Counted from the stretch's first letter, positions 1-8,560 are shown. The stretch: 35,231 nt of DNA from Planctomycetales bacterium (GCA_022614695.1 JAKEIC010000114.1:1-35231); one strand, 5' to 3'. Notes: generated from the letters alone by a model not told the origin. Made by a program: numbers and translations.

Positions 1-14
1 GCATCATGCCGCAT

Positions 15-911
15 GTGCCCGAGCTTCCCGACATCGAGTGCTACCTCGCGGCGCTCCGGCCCCGGATCGGCGGGGCGACGTTCGCGCGCGCGCGGCTCCG
101 GAGCCCGTTCCTCCTGCGGTCCGTGGACCCGCCGATCTCGTCGCTCGAGGGGCGACGGGTCGCGGATCTCCGACGCCTGGGGAAGCGGATCGTCCTCGGC
201 CTCGACGACGGCCTCTTCCTCGTCCTGCACCTGATGATCGCGGGGAGGCTCCGGTGGCAGGCGCGCGGCGCGGGCGTGCCGGGGAAGATCGGGCTCGCCG
301 CGCTGGACTTCTCGACCGGAACCCTCGTCCTCACGGAGGCGAGCCAGAAGAAGCGCGCCTCGCTCCACGTGGTCCGCGGGGAGGAGGGGCTCCGCGCCCA
401 CGATCCGGGCGGGATCGAGCCCCTCGCGTGCTCCGAGGAGGAGTTCCGGACCGCCCTCGCGCGCGAGAACCACACCTTGAAGCGCTCGCTCACCGACCCG
501 CGGAACTTCGCGGGGATCGGGAACTCCTACTCGGACGAGATTCTCCACCGGGCTCGGCTCTCCCCCGTGGCGCTCACGTCCCGCCTCTCCGGGGACGAGG
601 TCCGGCGGCTGCACCGGGCGACCCGGGAGACCCTCGCCGGGTGGTCCGAGCGCCTCCTGCGCGAGGCCGGGGAGGCGTTCCCCGAGAAGGTGACGGCCTT
701 CCGCGAGGGCATGGCCGTCCACGGCCGCTTCGGGAAGCCCTGCCCCGAGTGCCGGGCGCCCGTCCAGAGGATCCGCCACGCCGAGAACGAGACGAACTAC
801 TGCCCCGGCTGCCAGACGGGCGGGAAGGTCCTCGCCGACCGCTCGCTCTCGAAGCTCCTCAAGGACGACTGGCCGCGGACGCTCGAGGAGCTGGAGGAGC
901 TTCGGCGTTAG
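15..911 (+). CDS. Fpg/Nei-family DNA glycosylase (formamidopyrimidine-DNA glycosylase-like)
   Basis: Base-excision repair glycosylase/AP lyase acting on oxidised purines in DNA (family role). An in-frame ATG exists at 6, but GTG at 15 gives a protein beginning Met-Pro-Glu-Leu-Pro. The family nucleophile is the proline exposed after Met removal, so it must be residue 2 and I choose 15 (298 aa). Visible are Pro2, Glu3, Lys57 in LGKRI, the loop HLMIAGRL, the helix-two-turn-helix GIGNSYSDEILHRA, and a C-terminal zinc finger CPEC-x16-CPGC. Two things are odd. Where E. coli Fpg has the phosphate-binding zinc-finger Arg258, this protein has Asn (AENETNYC). A tail of about 30 residues also follows the last Cys, where classical Fpg ends. 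Both suggest a divergent subfamily, and lesion specificity cannot be read from sequence. Only 14 bases lie upstream, so its operon is unknown. Confidence 0.9.
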   Translation: MPELPDIECYLAALRPRIGGATFARARLRSPFLLRSVDPPISSLEGRRVADLRRLGKRIVLGLDDGLFLVLHLMIAGRLRWQARGAGVPGKIGLAALDFSTGTLVLTEASQKKRASLHVVRGEEGLRAHDPGGIEPLACSEEEFRTALARENHTLKRSLTDPRNFAGIGNSYSDEILHRARLSPVALTSRLSGDEVRRLHRATRETLAGWSERLLREAGEAFPEKVTAFREGMAVHGRFGKPCPECRAPVQRIRHAENETNYCPGCQTGGKVLADRSLSKLLKDDWPRTLEELEELRR

Positions 912-934
912 CGGCGCGCCCTCAGGCGCGCCGC
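911..934. terminator. Bidirectional hairpin between convergent genes
   Basis: A perfect 10-bp inverted repeat (GCGGCGCGCC / GGCGCGCCGC) with a 4-nt loop starts on the last base of the glycosylase stop codon. The methyltransferase stop codon lies partly in its loop. No T-tract follows on either side, so termination is inferred from position and stem strength only. Confidence 0.5.
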
Positions 935-1755
935 GCGACGAAGATCAGCTCGCGCGGGTACTTCTCGCCGTGGGGAGTGCGGTCGTAGTCCGAGTAGACC
1001 GTCTCCACCTCGTAGCCGCAGCGGGCAAGGAGGTGCTCGCCCTCCGTGCGGAATAGGTATCGCATTGGGAACCGGTGGTAGAGGTTCTCCTTCCGGCCGT
1101 CCGGGTGGGTGACGTGGTAGGCGAGCTCGCCCGTGAACCTCTGGTTCGCGAGGTCGCGCTCGGCGATCCGGTGGGTCCGGACGACCCGGCGGCCGTCCGG
1201 CATCGTGAACTCGGGCTCGTGGCCGAACTCGCGCGACCGTCCCTCGTCCACGAGGAAGGCCATGTTCGGGTCGAAGATGTCGAGCACCAGCCGCCCCCCG
1301 GGCCGCAGGTGGCGGTGGATCGCCCGGAGGCAGGAGACCTGTTCGGCGACCTCCGTCAGGTGCTGGAACGGCCGGAACGGGATCGTCGCGAGGGCGAACC
1401 GCTCGGGCACGGCGAAATCGCGCATGTCGGCCTCGACGAGGCGGGCCCTCCCGCGCACCTCGGCCGGCTCGCGCGCCAGCTTCTCCCGGCAGACCGCGAG
1501 CATCCCCGGAGAGGCGTCGAGGCCTACGATCGCGGCCCCGGCGCGGGCCGTGGGGATCAGCACCCGGCCCGTCCCGCAGCCGATCTCGAGGACGGGGCCC
1601 TTCGCCTCGCGGGCCAGGTCCACGAAGAAGGCGACGTCCGGCCGGTCCCGGTAAGGGATGACGTGGTCATAGAGGTCGGCGATCCATCCGTACTCGTCGT
1701 AGCCCCCGGCGCGGTCCATGGAGCGTAGAACCTGCAGGGGCCCCGGGAGGTTCAT
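922..1755 (-). CDS. Class I SAM-dependent methyltransferase
   Basis: Cytoplasmic methyltransferase of the Rossmann class (277 aa). Motif I is VLEIGCGTGRVL near residue 55, followed by the acidic post-I strand AAIVGLDASPGML, an EADMRDF motif, and the post-II segment LRPGGRLVLDIFDPN. The N-terminal YDEYGWIADLYDHV is typical of small-molecule or protein methyltransferases of the Methyltransf_25 type. The C-terminal half carries a beta-rich insert (HVTHPDGRKENLYHRFPMRY), and the protein ends shortly after a strand similar to the last Rossmann strand. The substrate cannot be told. ATG 1719 (MDRAGGYDEY) is a plausible alternative start, because the first 12 residues show no family similarity. The gene converges on the Fpg gene and diverges from the TPR membrane protein, only 22 bp separating the two starts. 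Confidence 0.85.
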   Translation of the reverse strand: MNLPGPLQVLRSMDRAGGYDEYGWIADLYDHVIPYRDRPDVAFFVDLAREAKGPVLEIGCGTGRVLIPTARAGAAIVGLDASPGMLAVCREKLAREPAEVRGRARLVEADMRDFAVPERFALATIPFRPFQHLTEVAEQVSCLRAIHRHLRPGGRLVLDIFDPNMAFLVDEGRSREFGHEPEFTMPDGRRVVRTHRIAERDLANQRFTGELAYHVTHPDGRKENLYHRFPMRYLFRTEGEHLLARCGYEVETVYSDYDRTPHGEKYPRELIFVARRA

Positions 1756-1765
1756 GCGCGCGCGA

Positions 1766-1771
1766 TAGACT
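1766..1771 (+). promoter_or_regulatory. -10 hexamer TAGACT of a predicted leaderless gene
   Basis: TAGACT ends 6 nt before the GTG at 1778, so transcription should begin at or next to the start codon. No Shine-Dalgarno sequence is present and no good -35 is visible. The identical hexamer occurs 8 nt before the GTG at 24411. Confidence 0.45.
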
Positions 1772-1777
1772 GGCGCC

Positions 1778-3472
1778 GTGAGCGAGGCGCGCCGCGCGAT
1801 CCCTCCGGGAGCCGTCCCCTGGCTCGCGGCCGGAGCGGCGCTCCTCGCCCACGTGCGGTCGGTCGGGGCCGGGCTCGTCTACGACGACGCGATGCTCCTC
1901 GCGGGGAACCCGTACTTCCGGGACCTCGGGAACCTCGCCAGGCTCGCCGGGCCCGGCTACTGGGAGTCGCTCGAGCTCTCCTGGCGGCCGGTGGCGACGG
2001 GCGTCCACCTCCTCGAGTTCGCGGCGTTCGGAGGCTCGGCCGCCGCGCTGCACGCGGTCTCCGTGGCCGTCCACGCGCTTTGCGCGGGGCTCCTCGGCCG
2101 GCTGCTGATCGTCCTGGGGCTCGCTCCCGGCCCGGCCCTCCTCGGCGCGGCGCTCTTCGCGGTCCACCCCGCGATCGCCGAGGCCGTGACCCTCGCCTCG
2201 TTCCGAGAGGACCTCCTGGCGACCGCCTTCCTGCTCGTGGGGGCGCTCCTCGCCGCGCGCGGGCCCGGCGGGCCGGGGAGGGCCACGGCGCTCGGGGCGG
2301 CGACGGCGCTCGCGCTCGGCAGCAAGGAGTCGGCGCTCGCGTTCCCCGCGATCTACGCGGCCGTCGCGTGGGCCCGGGGGAGGCTGCGCCCGCTCCAGCC
2401 CTGGATTCCTTCCGCGGCCGCCTGCGGACTCGTGCTCGCGGCCTATCTCGCCTGCCGGTTCGGGCCGATGCGGAATCCCGCCGAGGCCGGCGTTCCTCCT
2501 ATCCCGGGGGGAATCCCGGGCCTCGTCGCGGCAGACCTCTGGATCCTCGGCGAGTACGCGCGCCTGCTCGCGTGGCCGGCGACCCTCTGCGCGGACCGCG
2601 GACTCCCGGAGACCCTCCCGGCCGCGGGCGTCGCGCTCGGTGGGGTGGTCCTCGCCGCGGGGCTCGCGGCCGCGTGGCTCTCGCGCCGGAGGAGCGCCCG
2701 CGTGGCGGCCGGCCTCGCGTGGGCCGGCGCGGCGCTGCTGCCGGTATCGAACCTTGTCCCGCTCTCGGTGCCGCTCGCGGAGCGCTTCCTCCACCTCCCG
2801 GCCGTCGGGCTCGCCTGGGCATGCGCCGCGGCGGTCCCCTCTCGGCGAGGGGCGGCGGTCGCCGGCGCGGCGCTGGTCGCTCTCCTCGCCCTCCGCACCG
2901 CCGTCCGTGCGGGCGACTTCCGCGACGATGAGACGCTGGCGCGGGCGACGCTCGCCGCCAACCCCCGCTCCTCGCGCTTCCACGGGAACCTCGGGAAGGC
3001 GCTCGCCGAGAAGGGCGATCTCGCCGGCGCGATGGCCGAGCACCGGGAGGCGGTCCGGCTCATGCCGGTGGAGCGCATCTCCCGCCTCAATCTCGCGGCC
3101 TGTCTCCAGAACGCGGCGATCGCCCGCCTCGACGCCCGGCGGCCCGAGGAGGCCCGGCCGCTCCTCGACGAGGCCGTCGAGGTGCTCGCGCCGGTCGCGC
3201 GCGCCGGACCGCCCGACTGGAAGGGCCTGCTCACGCTCGGGAGCGTGGAGGAGCTGCGGGGAAACCCCGCGATGCAGGCCGTCTGCTACGAGGCGGCCCT
3301 CGCGGCGGCCCCGGGTCGCCCCGAGCCGCGCCGGCTCTGGGCCCGATGCCTCCTCGACGCGGGCCGCCCCCGGACGGCTCTCGCCGTCCTCGAGTCCGCT
3401 CCCCCCCTCGTGCGCGGCCTCCCCGAGATCGCGGCGCTCGAGGCCCGGGCGCGGGCGGAGGCGGGGCGGTAG
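1778..3472 (+). CDS. TMTC-like GT-C membrane protein with C-terminal TPR repeats
   Basis: Polytopic membrane protein of 564 aa. Residues 1-390 hold about ten hydrophobic segments. A conserved-looking acidic motif, LVYDDAMLLAGNP, follows the first segment, and SFREDLLATAFLL occurs in the first third; together they resemble the DD and R-x-D-L-L motifs of TMTC/PMT-type O-mannosyltransferases (GT-C fold), which use lipid-linked sugars on the outer membrane face. From about 395 to the end, TPR-like units are visible (FHGNLGKALAEKGDLAGAMAEH; LLTLGSVEELRGNP; LWARCLLDAGRPRTALAVLE). The domain order, membrane part then TPR, matches TMTC proteins and many bacterial homologues annotated only as TPR proteins. 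Glycosyltransferase activity is inferred. GTG is the start, predicted leaderless. The next gene (amidotransferase) follows after 52 bp with its own -10-like sequence. Confidence 0.75.
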   Translation: MSEARRAIPPGAVPWLAAGAALLAHVRSVGAGLVYDDAMLLAGNPYFRDLGNLARLAGPGYWESLELSWRPVATGVHLLEFAAFGGSAAALHAVSVAVHALCAGLLGRLLIVLGLAPGPALLGAALFAVHPAIAEAVTLASFREDLLATAFLLVGALLAARGPGGPGRATALGAATALALGSKESALAFPAIYAAVAWARGRLRPLQPWIPSAAACGLVLAAYLACRFGPMRNPAEAGVPPIPGGIPGLVAADLWILGEYARLLAWPATLCADRGLPETLPAAGVALGGVVLAAGLAAAWLSRRRSARVAAGLAWAGAALLPVSNLVPLSVPLAERFLHLPAVGLAWACAAAVPSRRGAAVAGAALVALLALRTAVRAGDFRDDETLARATLAANPRSSRFHGNLGKALAEKGDLAGAMAEHREAVRLMPVERISRLNLAACLQNAAIARLDARRPEEARPLLDEAVEVLAPVARAGPPDWKGLLTLGSVEELRGNPAMQAVCYEAALAAAPGRPEPRRLWARCLLDAGRPRTALAVLESAPPLVRGLPEIAALEARARAEAGR

Positions 3473-3500
3473 GGGGATGTCCCGTGCACGGCAACGGGTG

Positions 3501-3506
3501 TAGGAT
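3501..3506 (+). promoter_or_regulatory. Possible -10 (TAGGAT) of the amidotransferase gene
   Basis: TAGGAT lies 18 nt before ATG 3525 with no Shine-Dalgarno between them. That would give a leader of about a dozen nucleotides. No convincing -35 is visible. Confidence 0.3.
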
Positions 3507-3524
3507 TCCCGTCACCTCGGCACC

Positions 3525-4127
3525 ATGGCCACCCGGGTCCTGCTGATAGACAACTACGACTCCTTCACCTACAACCTCGTGCAGAGGTTCGGAGAGCTGG
3601 GGGCCGAGCCGGAGGTCTTCCGCAACGACGAGATCACGGTGGAGGCGATCGCGGAGAGGCGGCCCGACCGGCTCGTGATCTCCCCGGGCCCCGGGACCCC
3701 GGCCGAGGCGGGCGTCTCGGGCGCCGTGATTCGGCGCTTCCTCGGGGAGATCCCGATCCTCGGCGTCTGCCTCGGCCACCAGGCACTCGCGGCCGTCCTC
3801 GGCGGCGAGGTCGTCCGCGCAGGGCGCCTCATGCACGGGAAGACGAGCGAGATCCACCACGACGGGCTCGGCGTCTACCGGGGCCTCCCGAACCCCTTCC
3901 CCGCGACCCGCTACCACTCGCTCATCGTCCGCGAGGAGAGCCTGCCCGCCGATCTCGTGAAGACCGCCTGGACGGCGGAGGGGGAGCTGATGGGCCTCCG
4001 CCACCGGACCGCCGCGGCCGAGGGGGTCCAGTTCCACCCCGAGTCGTTCCTCACCGAGGCGGGGACGGCGCTGCTCCGGAACTTCCTCGAGGGCGTCCCC
4101 GCGAAGGAGCCGGCATGGAGCGCGTGA
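3525..4127 (+). CDS. Glutamine amidotransferase of anthranilate/aminodeoxychorismate synthase (TrpG/PabA)
   Basis: Class I (triad) glutamine amidotransferase, 200 aa, the usual length. It releases ammonia from glutamine for the chorismate-using partner (TrpE or PabB) in tryptophan or folate synthesis. Seen directly: N-terminal [15 protein letters not shown], the oxyanion segment [13 protein letters not shown], nucleophile Cys in GVCLGHQ, and the His-Glu pair in [11 protein letters not shown]. PabA and TrpG cannot be separated from sequence alone, and no trpE, pabB or pabC lies in the window, so the partner must be elsewhere and the subunit may serve both enzymes. The downstream small gene overlaps its 3' end by 13 nt, suggesting co-translation. 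Confidence 0.93.
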   Translation: MATRVLLIDNYDSFTYNLVQRFGELGAEPEVFRNDEITVEAIAERRPDRLVISPGPGTPAEAGVSGAVIRRFLGEIPILGVCLGHQALAAVLGGEVVRAGRLMHGKTSEIHHDGLGVYRGLPNPFPATRYHSLIVREESLPADLVKTAWTAEGELMGLRHRTAAAEGVQFHPESFLTEAGTALLRNFLEGVPAKEPAWSA

Positions 4128-4525
4128 AGGGGCGCCGCGTCCGGTTCCGCCGGTACACGCGCGAGGAGCAGCGCGACGCGCCCGAGGCGGCCCAGACCGA
4201 GCACTACATCATCGAGGCGGACTCCCGCGACTACGTGGGCTACCTGACGCTGCGCCGGGCGCCGGGCGCCGGCGCCGCCCCGGGGGAGCTCGCCGCGACG
4301 GTGCTCGTCCAGGACAAGGGCCTCTGGACGAGCGACATCGGGGACGACATCCTCCGCGCCCTCGAGAAGTACGCCTTCCAGCAGCTCGGCTGCGAGGCGG
4401 TCTCGCTCAAGATCTCCGAGGAGGATCCGGAGGTCATGCGGAAGCTTTCCGACTCGGGGTTCTTCAAGAAGCAGGGCGCCGGCCGGGAGACCGTGGTCCA
4501 GAAGGACCGCCCGGCGAAGAAGTAG
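4115..4525 (+). CDS. Small GNAT-like protein, function unknown
   Basis: A 136-aa soluble protein. Its second half, from [23 protein letters not shown] through VSLKI to [14 protein letters not shown], has the helix-strand-helix pattern of the GNAT acetyltransferase C-terminus, where a residue pair near the end is usually LGF; here it is SGF. The acetyl-CoA pyrophosphate loop (Q/R-x-x-G-x-G/A) is not recognisable: SDIGDD occupies its place. It may therefore be a degenerate or non-catalytic GNAT fold. Start ATG 4115 is supported by AAGGAG at 4104-4109, five nt upstream, one of the few good Shine-Dalgarno sequences here. GTG 4124 would give a GTGA overlap with the trpG/pabA stop. Co-expressed with the amidotransferase, but no functional link is evident. 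Confidence 0.7.
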   Translation: MERVKGRRVRFRRYTREEQRDAPEAAQTEHYIIEADSRDYVGYLTLRRAPGAGAAPGELAATVLVQDKGLWTSDIGDDILRALEKYAFQQLGCEAVSLKISEEDPEVMRKLSDSGFFKKQGAGRETVVQKDRPAKK

Positions 4526-4531
4526 GGCGGC

Positions 4532-4560
4532 TTGTCGCCCCCGAGGGGCGCTCCTAGAAT
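4532..4560 (+). promoter_or_regulatory. Sigma70-type promoter TTGTCG-17-TAGAAT
   Basis: The -35 TTGTCG (4532-4537) and -10 TAGAAT (4555-4560) are separated by exactly 17 nt, and the start codon follows 14 nt after the -10, giving a leader of about 8 nt. This is the best complete promoter on the plus strand. It should drive the DUF1015-aminotransferase fusion and hutH. Confidence 0.65.
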
Positions 4561-4574
4561 CCCGGCCCCTCACG

Positions 4575-7016
4575 ATGCGGGTCCACCCGTTCCGCGCAAT
4601 CGCCTACGACACCCGGAAGGTCCCCGACCTCTCGGCGGTCGTCACGCAGCCGTACGACAAGATCTCCCCGGCCCTGCAGGACGCCTACCACGCGCGGAGC
4701 CCCTGGAACTGGGTCCGGATCGTCCTCGGGAGGGCCGAGCCGGGGGACGGGCCCGAGCGCAACGTCTACACCCGCGCCCGCGACGCCGCCGACGCTTGGC
4801 TCCGCGAGGGGGTCCTCGTCCGGCGCGAGACGCCCGCGATCTACGCCACCACGGTGGACTACGCCGCCCCCGGCGGGCGCCGGCTCCGCCGGCTCGGGTT
4901 CGTCGCGCTCGCCGACCTCGTGGAGTACGGCGTTGCGCTCCGGCCCCACGAGAAGACTCTCGCCGGACCGAAGGCCGACCGGCTGAACCTGCTGCGGGCC
5001 GTCCGCGGCCACTTCGAGAGCATCTTCTTCCTCTACGCGGACCCGCAGGGGACGGCCGCCCGGGCGCTCGCGGCGGCGACCGCGCGGCCCCCCGACTTGG
5101 CGGCGCGCGACGACGACGGCTGCGAGCACCGGGTCTGGGCCGTCTCGGACCCGCTCGCCGTCGCGGCCCTCCAGGGGGCGGTCTCGGCGGGGCCGGTCGT
5201 CATCGCGGACGGCCACCACCGCTACGAGACCGCGCTCAACTACAGCCGGGAGATCGGGCGCCGTGAGGTCGGGGGCGCGAAGGGGACGGTGATCGAGACG
5301 CCGGACCGGGTGCTCGGGACGTTCGTCCCGCTCTCGGACCCCGGCCTCACGATCCTCGCGACGCACCGGACCGTCCGCGGCGTTGTCCCCGAGCGGCTCG
5401 AGGCGCTCCCGGCTCGAGTCGCCCCGCCGTTCCAGGTCGCGGAGCTCCCCGGCTCCCCCCGCGACCCGGCGCCCGCGCTCGACGCGCTCGCGCGGCTCGC
5501 CTCCGAGGGGCGGCGCGGGACCGTGATGGTCCGGGCCGGAGACAAGAAGGCCCGGCTCCTCGCCCTCCCGGCCGGAGCCGACCCGGCCTCGCTCGTGCCC
5601 GGACCCCGCGCGTCCGCGTGGAAGCGCCTCGACGTGACGGTCCTCCACGGGCTCCTCCTCGAGCCGCACCTCGGGATCGGCGCCGCGGTCCTCGAGAAGG
5701 GGGAGACGGTCGGCTACCACCGGGACCCGGCCGAGGCGCTCGCGGCCGTCTCCGGCGGGAAGGCGCAGGCGGCGTTCCTCCTGAACCCGACCCGGATCGA
5801 GGAGGTCGAGGCCTGCTCGGCCGCCGGCGAGACGATGCCCCAGAAGTCCACGGACTTCTACCCGAAGCTCCTCTCGGGACTCGTGGCGGTGAAGTTCGAC
5901 CAGCCGGCGTCCACGCCGGCGCCCAAGGAGGTCCCCATGGCGGAGTCCCACAAGCGCCTCTTCATCCCCGGCCCGATCGAGGTCTCGCCGGAGATCCGCG
6001 AGGCCATGGCGACGCCGGTGATGTCGCACCGGTCCACCGACTTCCGGACCCTCTACGGGCGGCTGATCCCGAAGCTCAAGACGCTCCTCTCGACGAAGGG
6101 TCGGGTCTTCGTCTTCACCTCGTCCGGGACGGGCGCGATGGAGGCGGCGATCCGGAACTGCGTCCGCAAGCGCGTCCTCTCCACGGTCTGCGGGGCCTTC
6201 AGCCAGCGCTGGCACGAGATCGCGCTCGCCTGCGGGAAGGAGGCCGACAAGCTCGAGGTCGAGTGGGGGAAGGCCGTGAAGCCCGAGGCGGTCGAGGCGG
6301 CGCTGAAGAAGGGCTCCTACGACGCGATCACGGTCGTCCACAACGAGTCCTCGACGGGCCTCATGAACCCGCTCCCCGAGATCGCGGCCGTCGTCCGGAA
6401 GTTCCCCGACGTCCTCCTCCTCGTGGACACGGTCTCGAGCATGGCGGGGGTCCCACTCTCGGTGGACGCGTGGGGCCTGGACGTCTGCCTCGCCTCGTCG
6501 CAGAAGGCCTTCGCGGTGCCGCCCGGGATCGCCGTCGTCGCGGTCTCGGACCGGACCCTCGCCCGCGCGAAGGAGGTCCCCGGCCGCGGCCTCTACTTCG
6601 ACTTCCTCGAGTTCGCGGCGTCGGACGAGAAGCAGGAGACCCCGAACACCCCGTCCACCCAGCACTTCGTCGCGCTCGACCGCCAGATGGACCGGATCCT
6701 CGCCGAGGGGCTCGAGAACCGCTGGGCGCGGCACCGGAAGATCGCCGAGCAGTGCCGCGCCTGGGCCCGGAAGCGCTTCTCGCTCTTCCCCGAGGCGGGC
6801 TACGAGTCGGTGACCCTCTCGTGCATCCGGAACGACACGAAGCTCGAGACCGAGAAGCTGATCAAGACCCTCGCCCAGACCCGGAAGGTCCAGATCGCGA
6901 ACGGGTACGGGAAGCTCAAGGACAAGACCTTCCGGATCGCGCACATGGGCGACACGACCGAGAAGGAACTCGGCGAGATCCTCGGGTGGCTGGACGAGAT
7001 CGTGTCGAAGGGATGA
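4575..7016 (+). CDS. DUF1015-class V aminotransferase fusion protein
   Basis: An uninterrupted 813-codon frame joins two families that are normally separate genes. Residues 1-450 are DUF1015 (N-terminal HPFRAIAYDTRKV, PYDKISP; VIADGHHRYETALNY near 212; C-terminal QKSTDFYPKLLSGLV, where the family normally stops). A Pro/Ala linker follows. Residues 455-813 are a class V PLP aminotransferase of the alanine-glyoxylate/serine-pyruvate type (PGPIEVSPEI, SSGTGAMEAAI, DTVSSMAGVPL, and PLP Lys at about 644 in SSQKAF). Aminotransferase role: amino transfer among serine, alanine, glyoxylate or pyruvate; DUF1015 has no settled function but often neighbours serine-pathway genes. An ideal ribosome site sits exactly at the junction (separate entry), so a free aminotransferase may also be made. 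The stop overlaps the hutH ATG (ATGA). A sequencing error removing a stop between two genes is the main alternative. Confidence 0.9.
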   Translation: MRVHPFRAIAYDTRKVPDLSAVVTQPYDKISPALQDAYHARSPWNWVRIVLGRAEPGDGPERNVYTRARDAADAWLREGVLVRRETPAIYATTVDYAAPGGRRLRRLGFVALADLVEYGVALRPHEKTLAGPKADRLNLLRAVRGHFESIFFLYADPQGTAARALAAATARPPDLAARDDDGCEHRVWAVSDPLAVAALQGAVSAGPVVIADGHHRYETALNYSREIGRREVGGAKGTVIETPDRVLGTFVPLSDPGLTILATHRTVRGVVPERLEALPARVAPPFQVAELPGSPRDPAPALDALARLASEGRRGTVMVRAGDKKARLLALPAGADPASLVPGPRASAWKRLDVTVLHGLLLEPHLGIGAAVLEKGETVGYHRDPAEALAAVSGGKAQAAFLLNPTRIEEVEACSAAGETMPQKSTDFYPKLLSGLVAVKFDQPASTPAPKEVPMAESHKRLFIPGPIEVSPEIREAMATPVMSHRSTDFRTLYGRLIPKLKTLLSTKGRVFVFTSSGTGAMEAAIRNCVRKRVLSTVCGAFSQRWHEIALACGKEADKLEVEWGKAVKPEAVEAALKKGSYDAITVVHNESSTGLMNPLPEIAAVVRKFPDVLLLVDTVSSMAGVPLSVDAWGLDVCLASSQKAFAVPPGIAVVAVSDRTLARAKEVPGRGLYFDFLEFAASDEKQETPNTPSTQHFVALDRQMDRILAEGLENRWARHRKIAEQCRAWARKRFSLFPEAGYESVTLSCIRNDTKLETEKLIKTLAQTRKVQIANGYGKLKDKTFRIAHMGDTTEKELGEILGWLDEIVSKG
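5925..5932 (+). promoter_or_regulatory. Internal Shine-Dalgarno AAGGAGGT inside the fusion gene
   Basis: A perfect AAGGAGGT is followed 4 nt later by an in-frame ATG at 5937, the exact position where an unfused aminotransferase would start (MAESHKRLFIPGP). It implies internal initiation giving a 359-aa free aminotransferase besides the fused chain. Most other genes in the window have no Shine-Dalgarno, which makes this match stand out. Confidence 0.6.
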
Positions 7017-8542
7017 TCCGGATCCTGCTGGACGGCCGGTCGCTCCGCCTCGAGGACCTCGCCTCGATCTCGTCGGGGGAGGCCGAGGTCTCGATCCGGC
7101 CCTCGGCGCGCGCGCGGATGTTCCGCTCGCGCGCCCTCGTCGAGAAGCTCGCGCGGGGGGCCGAGCCGATCTACGGCGTCACGACCGGCTTCGGCCGGCT
7201 CGCGAACGTCCGGGTCGGTCCGGACGAGGCGCGGGAACTCCAGCTGAATCTGCTCCGGAGCCACGCGGCGGGCGTCGGCGCGCCCCTCCCGCCCGACGAG
7301 GTGAGGCTCGTCCTCGCGCTCCGGGCGCAGGTGCTCGCGGCGGGCCACTCGGGCGTCCGGCCGGAGGTCGCCGAGGGGCTGCTTGCGCTCCTCCGGAAGG
7401 GCGTCCTCCCGGTCGTCCCGGAGCAGGGCTCGGTCGGGGCGAGCGGAGACCTGGCGCCGCTCGCGCACCTCGCGCTGGTGCTCGTCGGCGAGGGCGAGGC
7501 GACCTTCCGTGGGCGTCGGCTCGGGGGAGCCGAGGCCCTCCGGGCCGCGGGGCTCCGGCCGCTCAGGCTCGAGGCGAAGGAGGGGCTCTCCCTCGTGAAC
7601 GGGACCCAGGTGACGACCGCGATCCTCGCGCGGGCGGCGCTCGGGGCCCGGAACCTCCTCCGGACGGCCGACCTCGTCGCCGCGATGAGCCTCGAGGCGC
7701 TCAAGGGCTCGATCCGGCCGTTCGAGGAGAGGATCGCGCGCCTCCGCCCCCATCCCGGCCACGCCGTAGTCTCCGAGAACGTGCGGCGGCTCATGCGCGG
7801 CTCGGAGATCCTCCGCTCGCACGAGAACTGCGGGAAGGTCCAGGACGCCTACAGCCTCCGGTGCGTCCCGCAGGTGCACGGGGCCATCCGGGACGCGCTC
7901 GCCCATGTGGAGGAGACGATCACGCGCGAGATCAACTCCGTCACCGACAACCCCCTCGTCTTCCTCGGGGAGGGGGAGGTCCTCTCGGGCGGGAACTTCC
8001 ACGCGATCGCGCCGGCGATGGCGTCGGACTTCCTCTCGCTCGCCCTGACGGTCCTCGGGACGATGTCCGAGCGGCGCACCGAGTCTCTCGTGAATCCCGA
8101 CAGCTCGGGCCTGCCGGCCTTCCTCACGAAGGACGGCGGGCTCCAGTCGGGCTTCATGATGGCGCAGGTGACGGCGGCCGCGCTCGCGAGCGAGAACAAG
8201 GCCCTCGCCCACCCCGCGAGCGCCGACTCGATCCCGACCGGCGCCGGCCGAGAGGACCACGTAAGCATGGGCCCCCACGCGGCGCGCAAGGCCCGCGCCG
8301 CCCTCGCGAACGCCGAGCGTGTCGTCGCCATCGAGGCGCTCTGCGCCGCGCAGGGGCTCGAGTTCCACCGGCAGCTCCGCCCGGGCCGCGGCGTCGAGGC
8401 CGCCTGGAAGGTGCTCCGCCGCGCCGTCCCGCGGCTCGAGCAGGACCGCCCCTTAGCCCCCGACATCGAGTCGGCCGCGCGCCTCGTCCGCGAGGGCGCC
8501 CTCCTCGCCGCCGCCGAGGACGCGGCGGGACCGGTCGGGTAG
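7013..8542 (+). CDS. hutH: Histidine ammonia-lyase
   Basis: Cytosolic lyase converting L-histidine to urocanate and ammonia, the first step of histidine use; 509 aa, the usual length. The MIO prosthetic group forms from Ala143-Ser144-Gly145 in GSVGASGDLAPLAH. IYGVTTGFG near 53 carries the catalytic Tyr. The Ser-His pair at 83-84 (LLRSHAAGVG) is the selectivity pair expected for histidine rather than the Phe-Leu or His-Leu of phenylalanine and tyrosine lyases. SSGLPAFL and the C-terminal half are family-typical. Start ATG overlaps the preceding stop as ATGA, so it is translationally coupled to the aminotransferase fusion. No hutU, hutI or hutG is nearby. The last 28 nt recur imperfectly at 9371-9398, beyond the toxin-antitoxin genes. 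Confidence 0.93.
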   Translation: MIRILLDGRSLRLEDLASISSGEAEVSIRPSARARMFRSRALVEKLARGAEPIYGVTTGFGRLANVRVGPDEARELQLNLLRSHAAGVGAPLPPDEVRLVLALRAQVLAAGHSGVRPEVAEGLLALLRKGVLPVVPEQGSVGASGDLAPLAHLALVLVGEGEATFRGRRLGGAEALRAAGLRPLRLEAKEGLSLVNGTQVTTAILARAALGARNLLRTADLVAAMSLEALKGSIRPFEERIARLRPHPGHAVVSENVRRLMRGSEILRSHENCGKVQDAYSLRCVPQVHGAIRDALAHVEETITREINSVTDNPLVFLGEGEVLSGGNFHAIAPAMASDFLSLALTVLGTMSERRTESLVNPDSSGLPAFLTKDGGLQSGFMMAQVTAAALASENKALAHPASADSIPTGAGREDHVSMGPHAARKARAALANAERVVAIEALCAAQGLEFHRQLRPGRGVEAAWKVLRRAVPRLEQDRPLAPDIESAARLVREGALLAAAEDAAGPVG

Positions 8543-8560
8543 GGGGCCGGACGGCGCGGC

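Noticed and set aside
4554-6944. A 796-codon open frame on the minus strand opposite the DUF1015-aminotransferase gene
   Set aside because: Its translation is Arg/Asp/Gly-rich without motifs; it is an antisense shadow typical of GC-rich DNA. The plus strand shows clear family motifs.
5618-7012. N-terminal extension of the hutH frame back to 5618
   Set aside because: It reads as Arg/Pro/Gly-rich sequence inside the aminotransferase; homologous hutH starts at the ATGA overlap.
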